Source of the DNA: Amanita rubescens
Lineage: Eukaryota > Basidiomycota > Agaricomycetes > Agaricales > Amanitaceae
Assembly: GCA_015039365.1 (NCBI GenBank)
Contig: WION01000230.1
Location: 20,891-84,890, forward strand
Direction: 5' to 3'
DNA: 64,000 nucleotides
This document shows, in pieces, positions 46,246-57,739 of this stretch; the stretch's first letter is position 1, and each line of letters starts with the position of its first letter. The translations under genes were made by a program, and so were the position numbers. The notes beneath the pieces were generated by a model, which was not told the origin of the DNA, did not search any database, and saw nothing but the letters and a program-made list of their open reading frames with translations.

Positions 46246-47518
46246 GAATTTTCTTTTTATAAGCCGCTGAGAACTGTATGCTAAGCCTGATTGCGGTAGG
46301 ATTCCGAAAGCGAACGAAGTCGAATTCCGCGTGCAATTGGTTAGCTGGTAAAAAGACACAACCAAGTTGACGTTCTATCCACTCAAATCAAATTCTTTGA
46401 TATTCACTCTTCGGTAACCTACATTGTACAATAAGCGAGACGAAATACGAACAGATTTTGAACAGAAAGACATCGTGACCGTGTGTGTGAGGAAAACGCG
46501 TGCTATCGAGAGCGAGGAAAACGGAAAACGTGCATGTATGCGTATTTTGCGGCGATAGCTTCTATGCTTAGTCCGCATAAAGTTGTATTCTTCGGTACTG
46601 ACCACTGTTGCGCCGTCAACCTTGAACGTTCGAATCTGTGCTTCATCAGTACTCGGCTCTCGTGCTCAGAACTCTAAAAAATGGAGACTTACTCGTATAT
46701 GCATCAAAATGCGCACAAAACGCTGTCGGGCGACTGGCCTCAATTACTCTCAGCATTCATGCATCCCCGCACCCCTTTCCTCAATACACCCGCATACCAA
46801 CCGTAACCTGGCCAGGAAGATCGCCGTTAGATAAACGGTTTGTCACTTGCGGAGCCTCACTCAGTCTCTAGTAGATCGTTCCAGCCGGTCGAGGATGGGT
46901 TGTACTAGCCTCGTGGCACAGGCCGTGAGGGGAAGTGTGTTGGAAGTGGGGATGGGCAAGCCTTGAGTCCGGTTGGGAGGAGGTGTGGGTACCAGGCTAT
47001 CTGCACTTGCAACCGATACGATAGATTGGCAAACAGCGTAGACTTTGCCCAATACCGGGACCATTCGCGATCACATTTTCTTTTTTGAGTCTGAACATGT
47101 TGGTTTTGGCAGAACATACTGAGAGAGAGGTGCAGATGGATACTAGCCAGCCTAGGGCGCAGTGCGAGGTCGTGGTAGTAAACAACGTCCTCGTAGTGAA
47201 ACGTGGCAAGTGTGACGTCACCCCGCACCAACAAAACGCGCGCGTATGGGCTTCATCATGATACGCTCTGATCAAGTCATTCACAGGTCTACCACTGTCA
47301 GCAGGGAGCTGATATCAGCTTGTTTTTACAAATAGCACCAGTATGGCAACTGTGACAGCTTTCGAGATGATCACTGCCTTTTCTTGCCGCCATTCACACG
47401 ATTAGCCGCCCAAGCTATTCGTCAGAGTTACTCCCGCCCCAGAAGCAGCCTTAGAATTCGACCTGAATTGGGGCAACTCACTGATTCCGAGGAGGCATTT
47501 CGGACGTCTCGAAGCAAC
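46246..47518. other. Debris with antisense KRE6-like remnant
   Basis: 46246-46440 is the recurrent unrecognised post-kinase debris. On the minus strand 46690-46880 reads SNGDLPGQVTVGMRVY..GKG and DAYTSK, a KRE6-like C-terminal relic. 46900-47250 has a broken antisense frame shared with 58.6-59.1 kb (ACPSP, LPTGLKACPS). 47260-47518 is the shared 5' flank of kinase copies (TAGCACCAGTATGGCAACTG), the counterpart of the LINE target. Confidence 0.4.
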
Positions 47519-50500
47519 ATGTCGCTTGATCCGGGCAGCCTTGCTCTCACATCGTTGCTATGTATTCTTAACGATAACAAATCGAAGGTACGCAACGTTG
47601 CGAACGGTTACTACATCCACATGCACTTTGCTTAAGTGCCAGCAGCCCAGATCTTCCATCACGCCCGTCGCAAACGCAACAACTCTCGACCTTCTGCGCA
47701 GACTGTTATCCAGGGACGACTATATCGGCATTGCGGAAAAGATCAGACGGGCCTCGGACGTAATGGATCTGTTGGAATTCACACTACATGTGCTTCGCCA
47801 TCGTTATCTATCAAGTTCGGATCCAACCGTAAACATCAATCAGCGAGCAAGACACTTTATGTTTAAAATCATATCAAACACGCCCGTCGTGCCACGGTCC
47901 TTCATCGTAACTGGAATCACCATGCCGGACAAGCGCGATTACATAGGTCGTGGTGGTTATGGCAATGTTTTTAAGGGCGAATTTCGGGGCACAGTCGTTG
48001 CGTTAAAAGTGCTTTACAAAAATGATGCTAACAACATTGTAAGTTTTCAGTGTCTATTCTTGAGACGTCGTCGTTTATTCTCATTCCAGCAGGCCTTTTG
48101 TCGAGAGGCATTAATGTGGGGATCCCTTAAGCACAACTTCGTGCTCCCATTTATAGGAATCCATGAAGAGGAAGACGGAATGGCCTTCCTCGTCTCGCCA
48201 TATATGAAGAATGGGACCCTAGCCCAATGGCGGAAGAACACAGATCCATCGATAGCCCAAATAACAGAACATGTATAGTGTTTTCTTCCTTTGGCTCTTC
48301 ATCGATGCTCACTCTCGAGAAAGATGCTAGAAGTGGCCCAAGGCATGGATTACATCCATTCGGAAGGCGTCGTTCATGGTGACCTCCGTGGGGTACGCTA
48401 CATAAAACACGCGTTGTTGAAATGCTAACCTTTCTTTTCAGGAGAATATCCTCTTGGACGCTAATCTCCGTGTTCAAATCGCAGACTTTGGATTGACCAG
48501 ACTCTTGGATGCTACCAACACCCAATCTGGAGCAAAACATCTCAACTTTGCAGCCCCAGAGTTATTCGGACGCCCTGAGGACGCTGATAACCCGACAGCT
48601 GAAGACCCGCCAAGAACACAGATGTCAGATGTCTACGCATTTGGGTGTATCTACTATGAAGTGCGTCGCAGAAACATGCTTGTACTGTTGCATCTGAATT
48701 GCCTAGATCCATTATGATTGTATACCCTTTGCCGGCAGAAAGGAGATACAGCTCGTGACTCTTGTCTCTCGGGGCAATCGTCCGCCTCGACAAGACGAAC
48801 CGCCTCTGAGTGACAGGGCATGGGAGTTGATTCAATGGTGCTGGGTGACGGAACCGCCGAAACGACCAAGAATGAAAGATATCGCAGAACACATGATGGC
48901 TATTTATCAACGTGTATCTCCCCCAACCAGTGCTCGAAACGACGGGATGTTACAAGATGCATCTTTGTCCCTGTCAACGTCCAGTACTACAGTGCGCAGG
49001 ACCAGAGTTGTTCCTTCGACTCCGCTCCGAGTCACTTTTGGAGGATTCCAGGAATACAACGATGAAGATTCGTTCACTGATGCTCCTCCTTTTTCGTCTC
49101 CTTCCTCCCCTGATGCGCATGCAACATATCATGCTCCCATCTCTGACGGGCTTTCAATGTCCCCCACCGATCCATCCCAGAGAATGCATTCTATGAGTGT
49201 GGGCATCACGGAACTCAGGCCATCTGTAGTCCATGCTTCCCAAAGTTTTGCATCTCATGGTCAGTTTTTGTCAAGCGGCACACCTTCACAACCAGTCTCT
49301 CATCTGCCTGCGAAAGTGAAAGCGTTTAACCTCGCTGTCAAAGGCATAGCTCCGCTCTGGGTAGGATTGGACGCTCTGAAATCCCAGGCACAGCTAGCAT
49401 CGAATACCCCATTAGCGCTCAAGATTCAGCTCTGGACAAGCAGCGCCAGCACTCCCTTGACTGAACACGACTTCTCACCCAGCCTATACTTTACCAGTTG
49501 GACTCACTCCGAAAAGTGCATAACCAAATTATTTATCAATGGCCAGATGAATTCATCTGAAGATACTCTCTTGACTCCAACATACGCAGGGCAGGGATAT
49601 GTAACTGTGGCACTTCCCGAGTTTTATCTAAATCAATACCGACGGCTTAATCCTTGTAAGCCTTTGGTGATATTACAGCGATCTTTACTCAAGCTTCAAT
49701 CTTAGCTCTTGCCATCGTGGTTACCCAAGAAATTGTCGCAGACGATCAAACGCTGCTGTTCATCGTGTATATCATGGACCGTGCAGCCAACAATCCACCT
49801 TCCGCTAGATTGCTAAGTTATCGGGTGTACGACCACGGTGACAAGGCGGCAGCAGCCCAATTTCGCCCCATGCAGGACAAGATGCGGTCACACCACCGCA
49901 CCATCGAGACACATCGACCCTCTCAACCTTCAAATACCTCTTCTATCCCCACTGTTGTCATTGAACCCACGCCATCATCGTCACAACTTCAAAATCCAAA
50001 TAGCTTTTCCGGTTCCATTAAATCTCCGGAGGCCGCCTCCCAATTTTCGCGGCATGCAGGTCCTTCTGTTCCCGCGATGACCACGCCCGAGGAAACGACC
50101 GTGCCGTCATCTGCGCAGCAACAAGACTTGCATCATAACACTGGGGCGCACCAACTTTCCCAACCTCCGAGTGCAGAACCACACCCCACGGCGAACACAG
50201 CCGCACCCGTATCCAAATCATCATCGCTACCGTCGCCCGATAAGTCGTATCCTGGAAACCCATTTAGGCCACAGTTTACTACGTCATCGCCCCAATACAA
50301 ATACTCAACGGCACCAGCAGCATCGTCGGCACGATTCAATAACGTATTACCGCCCTTCGTCTCTATGCCTTACTATGTCAATCACCCAACAGCACCAGTT
50401 GCGGCGTCGTCAGAACGAGAACCAGCACGGTCCGATGCATTGCCGCCTTTCACCTCACCGCCATACTATGTTAATGACCCAACGACACCAGCAGAAGCGG

Positions 50501-50793
50501 GACGATCAGGATCACGTAGTATTAATAGTCTGCTACCACCTTTCACCTCACCGGAGTCATCAGCATGGCCGGAATCATCGGCACAATATACGTCGGTACC
50601 AGAATATACTAATGCCCCATTCTCGGCCCCGCCACAAAGCTACACCTCCGGTATACCCCCAGCATCACCAGAAGCGGGGCTGGCACCCGGTTATGCGTCA
50701 ACATCGTATACTACTAGGTCAACATCATATCCGTCAACGCCGTATAGACCAACACCAGATGCATCGACTCGACGTCGTGAAGAGTCAAAGTAA
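47519..50793 (+). CDS. Kinase with long unrecognised C-terminal region
   Basis: Exons 47519-47587, 47646-48038, 48093-48272, 48324-48392, 48442-48660, 48707-49655, 49706-50793, about 988 aa. The leader is only MSLDPGSLALTSLLCILNDNKSK. The kinase is close to that at 37595 and intact (GRGGYGNVFKG, VALKVL, HGDLRG+ENILLD, ADFGLTR, FAAPELFG). After SLSTSSTT the frame runs on without the intron used there, into a region of about 250 aa with beta-rich-looking stretches (SPSLYFTSWTHSEKCITKLF, YVTVALPEFYLNQYRR). A phase-1 intron (49656-49705) then leads to ADDQTLLFIVYIMDRA and a Pro/Ser/Tyr-rich tail with three LPPFxSxPxYV-type repeats. No domain is recognised in the extension. The gene ends one base before the start of another copy's leader ATG. 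Confidence 0.75.
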
Positions 50794-51105
50794 CATGTCG
50801 CTTGATCCGGGCAGTCTTGCTCTCTCATCGTTGCTATGTATTCTTAATGATAACAACTCGAAGGTACCCAACGTTGCGAAACGGTTACTACATGCATTTT
50901 GCTTAAGTGCCAGTAGCCCGGATCTTCCATCACGCCCATCGCAAACGCTACAACTCTCGATCTTCTGCGCAGACTGCTACCCAGGGACGACTATATCGCC
51001 ATTGCGGAAATGATAAGACGGGCCTCGGATGTAATGGATCTGTTGGAATTCACACTACATGTGCTTCGTCATCGTTACCTATCAAGTTCGGATACACATT
51101 CCGAT
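50794..51105 (+). pseudogene. Truncated kinase copy: leader and partial module only
   Basis: A leader (MSLDPGSLALSSLLCILNDNNSK, ATG at 50795), a GTACCC...GTAG intron and a module (PRDDYIAIAEMIRRASDVMDLLEFTLH...RYLSSSD) match the gene at 47519. Similarity then stops at about 51100, where the sequence changes to antisense debris. The kinase domain is absent. The leader ATG begins right after the stop of the preceding gene. Confidence 0.75.
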
Positions 51106-51450
51106 AGGGGTGTTCAGAGTCTGAGCATGTCAAGGTGAAAGTCAACAAACGGCACAGTGTGCTATCCAAGGCATCATTGGGGCGTTGCGCACGCGCCACG
51201 GTGTCATCCATGCTAGTCGGTTGAAATCTAAAACCTTCGGATATGATGAGATGGAGAGCGGCGAAAGCGCACATGAGGTTAATTGTGCTATTCGTTGTGG
51301 ATCTTCTGCATGCAATTGATCAGCTGGACGTTGGGTCGGGTTAGCAGTAAAAAGACACAATTTAAGTTGCTTTGCCCGCGTCACATTCTATCCACTCGAA
51401 TCAAAGTTTTGATATTAACTCTTCGGTGACCCGTACTGTACAATAAGTGA
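51106..51450. other. Antisense debris interrupted by the KDZ insertion
   Basis: 51290-51440 matches the post-kinase debris at 11690-11810 and 46320-46440 (GTACAATAAGTGATCGAATAGA at the end). The other half of this debris continues after the transposon at 57843 (ACGAAATACGAACAGATTTTG). Confidence 0.6.
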
Positions 51451-51460
51451 TCGAATAGAG
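51451..51460 (+). repeat. Left target-site duplication of KDZ element
   Basis: TCGAATAGAG, repeated at 57833-57842. The uninterrupted counterpart at 11815-11825 reads ATCGAATAGACGAAATACG. Confidence 0.75.
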
Positions 51461-51469
51461 CAGTACTTT

Positions 51470-51555
51470 ACACTCCCCCCCCAGTCTGATTAGACTCCGA
51501 TAGGACTCCTAAGACTCCTATAGGACTCTGATCACTGTCCGATCAAAAATCAAAA
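51470..51555 (+). repeat. Left terminal inverted repeat of KDZ element
   Basis: A poly-C run followed by GACTCCGATAGGACTCCTA and GATCACTGTCCGATCAAAAA. The inner GACTCCTAGGACTCCTATAGGACT core recurs twice more in direct orientation at about 51605 and 51710, forming subterminal repeats likely to be transposase binding sites (inference). Confidence 0.75.
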
Positions 51556-52110
51556 AAATGTGTAAAAAGGTAAAATACATGTTTTGCATTGTTTGGTTAG
51601 TCCAATTAGACTCCTAGGACTCCTATAGGACTCTGATCACTGTCCAATAAAAAAATCAAAAATTTGTAAAAAGGTAAAATACATGTTTTGCATTGTTTGG
51701 TCAGTCCATTAGACTCCTAGGACTCCTATAGGACTGCAATCACTGTCTGACAAAAAAGAATTGCTTAAAATCCTTAAAAACTGTGCTTGTATTGGTTGTT
51801 TATGTTTGTTTATGTTTGTTTATGTTTGCTCATGCTCAGCAATGTATTGAGAATGTAGCCATGAGCTGGAGAAGACAGTTGTCCATGTATGAGAAAATGT
51901 TGTTTAAGGTATAATATTAGTTAATTGAGAATAGTGTAGTCATGAATTGGAGAAGACAGATAGTTGTCAACTTGTCCATGTATGAGAAAGTGTTGTCAAG
52001 GATGATGTATTTGTATTTATTTATAATATCAGTTAATGTAGAGGGTTTTGTATATACTTGCATATGTTTGATATAGTACATTTTACTCTAATATGATACA
52101 GATACAGATT
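51556..52110. other. AT-rich subterminal region of KDZ element
   Basis: Non-coding. It holds two further copies of the subterminal repeat, a TTTATGTTTG triplet at 51797-51830 and two related segments around AGCTGGAGAAGACAGTTGTC (51862) and AATTGGAGAAGACAGATAG (51945). Confidence 0.6.
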
Positions 52111-54219
52111 CTACAAGCCACTACCTTCACTGTCACCAGACACATCATTAAATTTACCCTTTGCTAGCTTCTTGCAAACATGAGTTGTATGATATGTCAA
52201 CATTGTGTGCAAAAACCAATTAAAGTTCCCTGGAGTCATCTTTCTGAGGACTGAATCAAAACCTCCCAACCATGCATTTAGCTGTTCACAAGCTTGTGTA
52301 TTGAATGCACTTTTTTGGTATGACTGACCATCCCTTCCTCTGCCTGTCACTACAAGATTTGGGGCAGAACCATCCCTTGGTGTGGGGTTGCACCATTCTC
52401 GGCATAAATTATCATCAACAGAGTGATTTGTGTAATGGTATGAATCCACAATAAATCGACTTGTTTTGCCCCATGTTTGTTCCCAGCTACCATTGCTAAC
52501 ACTGGTTCTCAGTACTAGGCAGGCCTTATCAATGCAAATGTAGTCTGGCCTTGACTCTTCTGTTGGGAACACTTGTTCCAAGAAGTTTAATATATTAGTA
52601 GGTGACTCTGCATTTGCAAACTTAGCCCAAGCCACAACAACTCCACATGGAGCACATATTGTCTCCACACAATAAGTTCTGGAGGGTATGAAGTGATCTC
52701 TGCTTCTGGGGCTATTTATGACAACTTCCTGATCATGTGGTTGCTGATTGTTTGGTTGCTGGGCCATCCATGGCCAGGTATCATCTGTATGCCTAAGGGC
52801 TCTCCTATACCCACTTAACTGCTTTGTTTGGTGGTTTCTGATAAACCTCTGCCACTTTGCCTGGTGTGCTGGACATGCTAATGTACCTTCTACTTTCTGC
52901 TCAGTGCAACCAGACACATGACACTGACCACCATACAAATCTTCATGCAATGCACAATAAACTCCACCACGTGAATTTAAAAGCTCTGATGTGCAATCTG
53001 TGTATGCACATGTTGTATGTCCTGTCACAATTCCATCAACTACCACCATCTTCACAGGTGATCTGATATTATCCACATCCTCATTTTCTGATTCACTATC
53101 TGATAGTGCTTCTGACCTCCTGTGCTTCTGAGTACATTCTTTGCATGAATGTCCATCTGCAGCTCTAATCACACCACTTTCACCCAAAATATGAAATGCT
53201 TCCTTTGTCACCTCCTCAATTGGCAAATTGTCTCTAAGAGTCAGATTCACATTTGACATGGATCCAATCATTCTGATAGATTCTTGAACAAATGCCTGCC
53301 ATATTTGCCTTCTGCTGACCTTTCCCACATCCAATTTTTGTGAAGCACAGAATGCATCATTCCAGAATTCAGTGTAAGCTGAAGTAGATGCATGGAAATT
53401 GTATACACCACTCAAGACAGTGGAGGTAAATGATCTGTCAACCCAAAAACTCTGTCCAATTTTGATATATTTTGCAGAGTTCAGGTAAGTTCTTTCTGGT
53501 TGCTCCAGAAAGCCAGTAGGTGACCTTTCATGGTCTGCATAGTAAATGGTTTTGCATGTATCACAGGATCCTGCTAAAACTGGAACATTGTCATAGGCTC
53601 TAAAACCTTTGATCAAAGTGACATATGGTATATCCCTTTGCTTGGTGCTCATGAGCAAAGAGCGTGGATTACATTTTTGTGTCTGGCATACAGCAGCATC
53701 AGGACATATGATATGAATAGGCTCTATGGTCTTGTGAGAGACAGGCTTCAGTTTTCTATGAAGTTTTAATAGCTTGGCTAAACCATCAAGCTTCATGGCT
53801 AATGCAATTGTGATATGCTCCTGCCGTGCTGCTATGGGCATATCATCATCTTCCATTAGCAAACATCCAGCTGGTCCCTCCAATTTCTGTCTTAATGATC
53901 TTGCAAGCACCCTGATCCAAGCAGTAGCCTTTGTGGGCCTCTCTCCTCCATATTTTTTCACTTGTTGGCGTCCATGCAACCTTAGTAGCTGCACATTTTC
54001 TGTCAAACTGAATAGTATGACAAGTACACTGGACAATGAGATAGTTGAATTAAAGTTTTGCATAACAAAATCACTGAATTGTTGGAAGGTTATGTCTGGG
54101 AATGGGCTTTCAGTCAAGCCTGAAGCTGTAGCTCTTGGTATACATGCAAACAGCAAAAATACTCCCAACCAAGTCTGTGCCAAGCAGACAATCCTGAAGA
54201 TAACCATAAAAAACAACAA
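52111..54219 (-). CDS. KDZ transposase-like protein with CxC5 and CxC6 clusters
   Basis: A 702-codon open frame. The N-terminal part has two Cys clusters: residues about 172-230 (CPDAAVCQTQKC ... SCDTCKTIYYADHE, CxC5-like) and about 404-456 (CAYTDC..., YCALHE, CHVSGC, CPAHQAKW, CxC6-like), as described for KDZ transposases. The C-terminal part has D564 (YICID), D592 (FIVDSYHY), a CNP motif and E645 (QACEQLNAW), candidate DDE residues of an RNase-H-fold transposase. The stated start is a TTG, so the true N-terminus is uncertain. A splice of 54221-54269 would join this frame to the upstream accessory gene. Acts in the nucleus on the element ends (inference from family). Confidence 0.82.
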   Translation of the reverse strand: MLFFMVIFRIVCLAQTWLGVFLLFACIPRATASGLTESPFPDITFQQFSDFVMQNFNSTISLSSVLVILFSLTENVQLLRLHGRQQVKKYGGERPTKATAWIRVLARSLRQKLEGPAGCLLMEDDDMPIAARQEHITIALAMKLDGLAKLLKLHRKLKPVSHKTIEPIHIICPDAAVCQTQKCNPRSLLMSTKQRDIPYVTLIKGFRAYDNVPVLAGSCDTCKTIYYADHERSPTGFLEQPERTYLNSAKYIKIGQSFWVDRSFTSTVLSGVYNFHASTSAYTEFWNDAFCASQKLDVGKVSRRQIWQAFVQESIRMIGSMSNVNLTLRDNLPIEEVTKEAFHILGESGVIRAADGHSCKECTQKHRRSEALSDSESENEDVDNIRSPVKMVVVDGIVTGHTTCAYTDCTSELLNSRGGVYCALHEDLYGGQCHVSGCTEQKVEGTLACPAHQAKWQRFIRNHQTKQLSGYRRALRHTDDTWPWMAQQPNNQQPHDQEVVINSPRSRDHFIPSRTYCVETICAPCGVVVAWAKFANAESPTNILNFLEQVFPTEESRPDYICIDKACLVLRTSVSNGSWEQTWGKTSRFIVDSYHYTNHSVDDNLCREWCNPTPRDGSAPNLVVTGRGRDGQSYQKSAFNTQACEQLNAWLGGFDSVLRKMTPGNFNWFLHTMLTYHTTHVCKKLAKGKFNDVSGDSEGSGL

Positions 54220-54268
54220 ACTGCATATTTCAAAATCAGGTTAACACAATCTTACACTGCAAGCCTTA

Positions 54269-57200
54269 CTAATTCTTCTTCTTCTTCTTTGACTTCTTCC
54301 CTGTGCCTTCTTCATCCTCAATATTATCCTTCTTGCCCTTCCTTCCCTTCCTTCCTTTATTCTGTTTTTCCCTCTCCTTATACCATTCTGCCAAGTCATG
54401 AAATTCATATAGTCCCTTCTGATTTGTCCAAATTTCAGAATCAGGAGAAGAGTCCTGATCATCTTGCAACCACTTCTGCATATCAGGGTGGTTGGAGACC
54501 TGAGGAAATAACTTCTTGTAATGTGAGTACCACATGGATTTAGAAACCACCATGTCAATGATGTCTTGGCCTGCAGGTTTCCTACCAGGCCACTCCCCTC
54601 CCTTAACCTTCTTTGTGAGAGTTGAGAAGGCTCTGAGAATAGTCTGATATTTCAAGTAAGACACCCTCACACCATCACGATCAACTGGAGCATCAGGTTC
54701 CCTGAAAAGATGAACAGGTATTCCAAGTAGTGTTGCTATCTCTTTCCTAGAAAGAGACACAAGTTGGTTCATGGCCTGACTGATAGGACCAACAGTAACA
54801 CTAGCAGAATGAGAATGGGAAGGGTTTAATGCTTTATCATCCTCCTGTGAGTTAGTCAGTAATGCCCAGAGTAACAATTAATCAGAAACTTCACCAGAGC
54901 CATGACAAGGGAGTATTCCCCTTTGTCATTGGACCAGGCAGCTGAATCATTAAGCTGGATAGCTTTCTGATACCTTCCTTTCAGGCTCCAGTTGCCTTCT
55001 TCAAACACATAAATTCTCTGATCTTTGTCTGGAATTTTGTTATGTTTATGTACTTTTGGAGAAAAAATGGCTAACTCACTCTTGATAGGGGAGTATCTGT
55101 CCCCCAGGTCTGTAAGGACAGGTGCCATGGTCTGGTTAACTTCAACCTTGATGACCATCTGGGGCTTGGTAGAAGATGATGGGATCTCTCCAAGCTGATA
55201 TACTTTCACTTTCCCAACCAATGACCCAATCCCTGTCTCCTTTGTTTTCTCTGCATCAGCCAAGTTAAAAACATTTCCTTCAGCTCTCCCACGCAAAACC
55301 CCCTCTGTGGTAGATGAAGAGCCATGTGGGGGGTGAGAAGTACCCATGTGTACATCTAATTTTGGGTGAGTCCAAGTGGTTCAGGTTAGGATAAAGTATG
55401 AAACCACCATGATCATCAAACATATTTCCAGGAATATTCTACAGGAGCAATGTCAGCCAAACTGGCATTAGGCTTACCTTCAAGCAATATTTTTTACTAC
55501 TTACCAGTTCATCACCATCCAAAATCTGGTTATTATAAGTCATCAATAAAGTACAGATCAGTATTGACCTTACCTTTTCTTCTGTTCCATCAATGTAATC
55601 TAAACCCTCATCTTCCTCTAACTCATTAACAGCTTCAAGGCTCTACTTTTGTTTATCAGCTAGCCAAAGGTGATAAATTGCAACTCACTGTTTTCCCCTT
55701 CCCCTTGTCAGTTAACTCATCCTCCCTGCCCTCATTTGTTTTCCCAACATCTCCAAGGCCCCCTTTTTCACCCTTACCAAGATCCTGCTGTTGTATAAAT
55801 AAAATTTAACTAGTATGGTTATTAATATCAAAACTCACCTCAACTGACTTATCTACACTCTCCTCATCACTCTCCTCTTCCTCAGTGGGAGTACCATCCT
55901 CTTGTACATATTCACTCCCTGAATCCTCTGGCTCAATCACCTCTTGTTCCCGGCGGGAACGTGTGACTTGTTGTTGAAGTTTACTATGTACTTGTAAACG
56001 GCCAGATCGTGGGCGCTCTGGAGGTGCAACTGTTATGCCACTTTGTTCAAGAATTTGTTCAGTTCTGTTAAAAGGATGTAGGTACATAGATACATATTTA
56101 CGTATGGAAACACATGGGGGGTGGGACACGTCACAAAGTGGGACGGGTCACCAAGGGCAGGATAGATGGCCAGGGGTGCAGGTACATTGACAAGCCAGGG
56201 GGCATGGGTCAAGTCATAGAGGGGGCGGGTGAGTTTCCGAGGGTGCGTGTGAGTTACCGAGGGTGCAGGCATGAGTTACCGAGGTGCGGACATGTTACGA
56301 AGGGTGCGCATGGAGTTACGAAGGGTGCGCGTGGAGTTACGAAGGGTGCGCGTGGATTGCCGAGGGTGTGTGCGAGTTACCAAGGGTGCGTGCATATGTT
56401 CCGATGGGTGCGGGTGAGTTACCGATGGTGCGGGCATGTTACGAAGGGTGTGGGTGGGTTGCCGAGGGTGCGGGCATGTTACGAAGGGTGCAGGTGAGTT
56501 ACCGAGGGTGCAGGTGGGTTACGAAGGATGCGGGGTGGGTTACGAAGGGTGGGGTGGGTTACGAAGGGTGTGGGTGAGTTACGAAGGGTGTGGGTGAGTT
56601 ACGAAGGGTGTGGGTGAGTTACGAAGGGTGTGGGTGAGTTACGAAGGGTGTGGGTGAGTCGTCGAGGGTGTGAGGTGGGCCCAGGGGGTGCGAGACGGGT
56701 TATCGAGGGTACGAGTGTGTTGCCAAGGGTACAGGTGCGTCGCCGAGGGTGTGGGTGAGTTGCCAAGGGTGCAGGGTGAGCATGGGTGCAAGCAGGGGGG
56801 ATGGGAAGGTGGGGACCTGGTCAGCACTAGTAAACGTAAGTAGGGACACTACGCACCGTGTTAATTCACCCCTTGGTTACGAGGAAGCCGTGGTAGGGGC
56901 ACGGGGTTGTGGGCGGTTGCGAGTGGGGTCGGACAATCCCGGGTGGTGGTGAAGTGGGCGCGAATGGGCGCGAATGGGCGTGAGTGGGTGAATGAGGTGG
57001 TCCGGGGTCGAAAAAGGTGGTAGGGGGTAGTGGTCCGTGTCAGAAGAGAAGGGAGGGAGGAGGGAGTACTTACCTGGGGCTGTTGGCAGCCGTGGTGTCT
57101 TCCTTTGCTCGAGAAGCTGAGGTTTTCCTATAAAAAACAGTGAGCAGGACGTGAGAGAGGAACGGGGGAGGCCCTACCTGTTTCCCTTGCCTCGTTTGCT

Positions 57201-57386
57201 TGTCGTCGCCTTGTCGATGGCCTGATCGGAGCCATCGTCGTCGTCGTCCTTCTTCTTTCCCTTCGTCTTCTTCTTGTGCTCAGGGCTGCCTTGAGTGGAT
57301 ATGGTGGATCTGGCCCTCTTGCGGCCCTTTCGCGGTGGCGAGGTGATGGCAGCGGACGCGTTGGCTGATGCGCGAGTGGTGGGCAT
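54269..57386 (-). CDS. KDZ-element accessory gene, possibly the N-terminal part of one fused protein
   Basis: Nine exons on the minus strand: 57386-57178, 57127-57074, 56064-55839, 55787-55689, 55642-55574, 55525-55505 (or -55478), 55438-55408, 55355-54895, 54844-54269, with coherent phases at every joint, giving about 581-590 aa to TAG at 54269-54271. The N-terminus is basic (PPRKGRKRARS, HKKKTKGKKKDDDDD), then acidic (EEEESDEESVD), suggesting a nuclear protein. The C-terminal half has no domain I recognise and ends in poly-Lys (GKKSKKKKKN). A GTAAGG donor overlaps the stop (AATTA|GTAAGG). Splicing 54269-54221 removes the stop and enters the transposase frame in phase, which would give one protein of about 1284-1293 aa. 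Exon 4 has a CAGCAG double acceptor. Confidence 0.68.
56110..56790 (-). repeat. Minisatellite inside an intron of the KDZ accessory gene
   Basis: Dozens of tandem units of about 20 bp built on GAGTTACGAAGGGTGCGGGT, varying between ACCGAGG, ACGAAGG and GCCGAGG. Four near-identical copies occur at 56561-56660. It lies wholly within the roughly 1-kb second intron (57073-56065). Confidence 0.9.
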
Positions 57387-57739
57387 GGTCGTTGATACGT
57401 GTGAACCGTCGTGACGCTGTGTCACAATTACGTGACAAGATAATGACCATGTCCAAATGCATGGCCTGAACAAGCATGGCACAATATTAATACATAGTAC
57501 TAGTGCCAAATATGTAAAGACATACATAAACAAGGTAATGGAATAGAATTACATACATTTAATGTGAAAGTTTGTGATATATTGACATATTCCTATTGCA
57601 GTCCGATTTGTCCGATTTATTCCGGTTGTAGTCCGTCGGAAGGCTTCCTATTGTCTCCGATTAAGGTCCGATGACATTTCCGGACTGGGATCGGACACCA
57701 ATCAGACTGTAGTAGGAATTTTACCCTTATTCTATTAAT

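Noticed and set aside
53774..54244. Plus-strand 156-codon frame opposite the KDZ transposase
   Set aside because: Antisense shadow of the conserved transposase N-terminal coding region.
56110..56790. Repeat-containing proteins in the minisatellite (YRGC-type repeats) or a CRISPR array
   Set aside because: The units are about 20 bp directly adjoining without spacers, within an intron of a eukaryotic transposon.
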